64,000 nt of DNA from contig CAIOAN010000013.1 in assembly GCA_903855995.1 (NCBI GenBank), positions 204,875 to 268,874 of the forward strand, written 5' to 3'. Shown here piece after piece: positions 60,573 through 64,000 of the stretch. How positions within the stretch are numbered: the stretch's first letter is position 1; every line of letters begins with the position of its first letter. The DNA is from an uncultured Opitutia bacterium. Its GTDB lineage: Bacteria > Verrucomicrobiota > Verrucomicrobiia > Opitutales > UBA953. A program made the position numbers and the translations under genes. The notes beneath the pieces are model-generated. The model was given only the letters and a program-made list of their open reading frames with translations, was not told where the DNA came from and did no database searches.

Positions 60573-61781
60573 ATGACCCCCACCCTGTACATCCGTTTAG
60601 CCGCGATGGTCTTCCTGCACTACTTCGTGTGGAGCTGCTGGTATAACACCATGTCGGTCTACCTGCTGAAGTTGAACTTCACGGGTGGACAGATCGGACT
60701 CGCCTACGGCACCACCGCTATCGGCGCGCTCGTCTCGCCCTTCCTCATCGGCGTCATCGCCGACCGCTACGTACCAGCCCAACGGCTGCTCGGCGTGCTG
60801 CACCTGCTCGGCGCGGGCCTGCTCTGGTGGATCTCCCAGCAGACCAACTTCAGCATCTTCTACCCGTCGCTCATCGTCTACACGCTGACCTACATGGCAG
60901 GCCACGGGCTCATCAACACCATCACACTCACCCACGCCCCGAATCCGGCCAAGTGGTTCCCGATCGTCATGGCCGCCGCCTCCGCTGGCTGGATCGCCGC
61001 CGCGAACGTGATCAACTTCGCGGGACTGGCGGACAACAAGGGCATGTTCACCCTCGCCTGCGGTGTCGCCATCGCCATCGCGCTCTACTCCTTCAGCCTC
61101 CCGAATACCCCGCCCAAGGGCGACGCCGGCCCGATCTCGGCCAGCAAGCTCCTCGGCCTCGATGCGCTGAAGCTCTTCAAGGACCGCTCTTTCGCGGTGT
61201 TCATGCTGAGCTCGTTCCTCATTTGTATACCGCTGAGCTTCTACTTCGCCTGGACCGGTGCCTTCCTGGATGACATGCAAGTCGCTAATTACACTTCCAA
61301 GATGACCCTTGGACAGTTTTCGGAAATCGGCTTCCTTCTCCTACTGCCGGTGCTCCTGCCATTCCTTGGCGCCAAGCGCATCATGATCCTCGGCATGGCC
61401 GCCTGGGCCGTCCGCTTCGCGCTGTTCGCTTACTTCCATGAACAGCCTACGGCCACCTGGATGGTCCTCGGCGGTATCCTCCTCCACGGCATGTGCTATG
61501 ACTTCATCTTCGTGATGGGCCGCATGTATGTCGACAAGGCCGCCGGCGATAGCCTCCGCGCCTCCGCCCAGGGCCTCCACGCCGTCTTCACCCTCGGTGC
61601 GGGCATGTTCGTCGGTTCGTGGCTCTCCGGTGTCGTCGTGCAGCAATACACCTTCGGTTGGTTTGGCTTAGCCCATAACTGGAAATCCATCTGGCTCGTG
61701 CCCGCGATCATGAGCGCCGCGCTCATCCCGATCTTCCTGGCCCTCTTCCGCGAAAAGCCCGCCGACACCCAAGACGCCTAA
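60573..61781 (+). CDS. MFS transporter, nucleoside:H+ symporter-like
   Basis: A 402-residue membrane protein with about 12 transmembrane segments, resembling the NupG/XapB nucleoside-symporter branch of the major facilitator superfamily (MTPTLYIRLAAMVFLHYFVWSCWY; GTTAIGALVSPFLIGVIADRYV). In PVC genomes such carriers often sit with sugar catabolic genes and may import a sugar instead. The leader contains CAAAGAACCAAGAACAGAGAAC words followed by a C-rich run and no Shine-Dalgarno sequence. The NagB-like gene follows after 45 nt. Confidence 0.9.
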   Translation: MTPTLYIRLAAMVFLHYFVWSCWYNTMSVYLLKLNFTGGQIGLAYGTTAIGALVSPFLIGVIADRYVPAQRLLGVLHLLGAGLLWWISQQTNFSIFYPSLIVYTLTYMAGHGLINTITLTHAPNPAKWFPIVMAAASAGWIAAANVINFAGLADNKGMFTLACGVAIAIALYSFSLPNTPPKGDAGPISASKLLGLDALKLFKDRSFAVFMLSSFLICIPLSFYFAWTGAFLDDMQVANYTSKMTLGQFSEIGFLLLLPVLLPFLGAKRIMILGMAAWAVRFALFAYFHEQPTATWMVLGGILLHGMCYDFIFVMGRMYVDKAAGDSLRASAQGLHAVFTLGAGMFVGSWLSGVVVQQYTFGWFGLAHNWKSIWLVPAIMSAALIPIFLALFREKPADTQDA

Positions 61782-61789
61782 CCTTCCCC

Positions 61790-61810
61790 GATACTCGATA
61801 CTCCATACTC
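61790..61810 (+). repeat. TACTCCA word leader before the NagB-like gene
   Basis: CGATACTCGATACTCCATACTC, three near-copies of a 7-mer, lies 16 nt before the ATG at 61827. It matches the leaders at 36337 and 62886. Confidence 0.75.
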
Positions 61811-61826
61811 TTGCCCCCTGGATAAA

Positions 61827-64000
<2,174 letters not shown>

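Overview
The window looks like a high-GC chromosome segment from a PVC-superphylum bacterium, most likely a verrucomicrobial (Opitutae-like) saprotroph. The main evidence is four PSCyt1/DUF1549/DUF1553 cytochrome proteins, each followed by a Tat-exported DUF1501 protein. A PVC-type heme protein (TIGR02604/TIGR02603-like), ThuA and DUF1080 proteins and many secreted beta-helix and propeller proteins point the same way. I see no rRNA, tRNA, CRISPR array, transposase or prophage. Taxonomy is inferred from gene content only.

Layout. 0.1-8.6 kb: two PSD1-DUF1501 pairs. 9-16 kb: PVC heme dehydrogenase, ThuA, DUF1080 and a beta-helix/propeller fusion. 16.2-22.4 kb: an IclR regulator translationally coupled to a third PSD1-DUF1501 pair, with a perfect inverted repeat just before the regulator. 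22.5-26.8 kb: secreted lectin-like, ThuA and NHL/propeller proteins. 26.9-33.6 kb: fourth PSD1-DUF1501 pair, a lectin-like protein on the minus strand and a PmoA/DUF6807 protein. 34-43.2 kb: cyclase, a divergent PAS-AraC regulator, HUMPS-family TIM barrel, zinc dehydrogenase, SDR, sugar isomerase/epimerase, two FAD oxidoreductases, a 75-aa Tat peptide and a PfkB kinase. 43.4-46.3 kb (minus): DUF4139 protein and a cupin-AraC regulator. 46.4-51 kb: xylose-isomerase-like enzyme, class I aldolase and GlcD/GlcF. 51.1-62.8 kb: two Gfo/Idh/MocA oxidoreductases, a second PfkB kinase, a 898-aa beta-helix protein, PIG-L deacetylase, metallophosphatase, AraC regulator, MFS transporter and a NagB-like deaminase. 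62.9 kb to the end: KatG, cut by the window edge.

How the parts may work together (inference). Exported proteins would bind and open plant or algal glycans. Imported sugars would then be handled by 3-keto-glycoside-type reactions (Gfo/Idh, DUF1080, ThuA, TIM-barrel isomerases), by an isomerase-kinase-aldolase route ending in glycolate oxidation (XylA-like, PfkB, class I aldolase, GlcDF), and by an amino-sugar route (PIG-L, PfkB, NagB-like).

The most unusual signal is not a gene. Nearly every long intergenic region is a mosaic of recurring modules: palindromes bounded by GGTAGGG...CCCTACC with differing interior stems, AGCGGTTAGCGG and GGTGGCGGGTGGC word repeats, AAGAACAAAGAAC words, and TACTCCA words just before start codons. 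Several stems differ between copies yet remain self-complementary. One palindrome lies inside the signal-peptide codons of a PSD1 gene, another supplies the stop codon of a kinase gene, and five fill the gap between two convergent genes. Two near-identical intergenic blocks of about 0.4 kb flank the 898-aa beta-helix gene.
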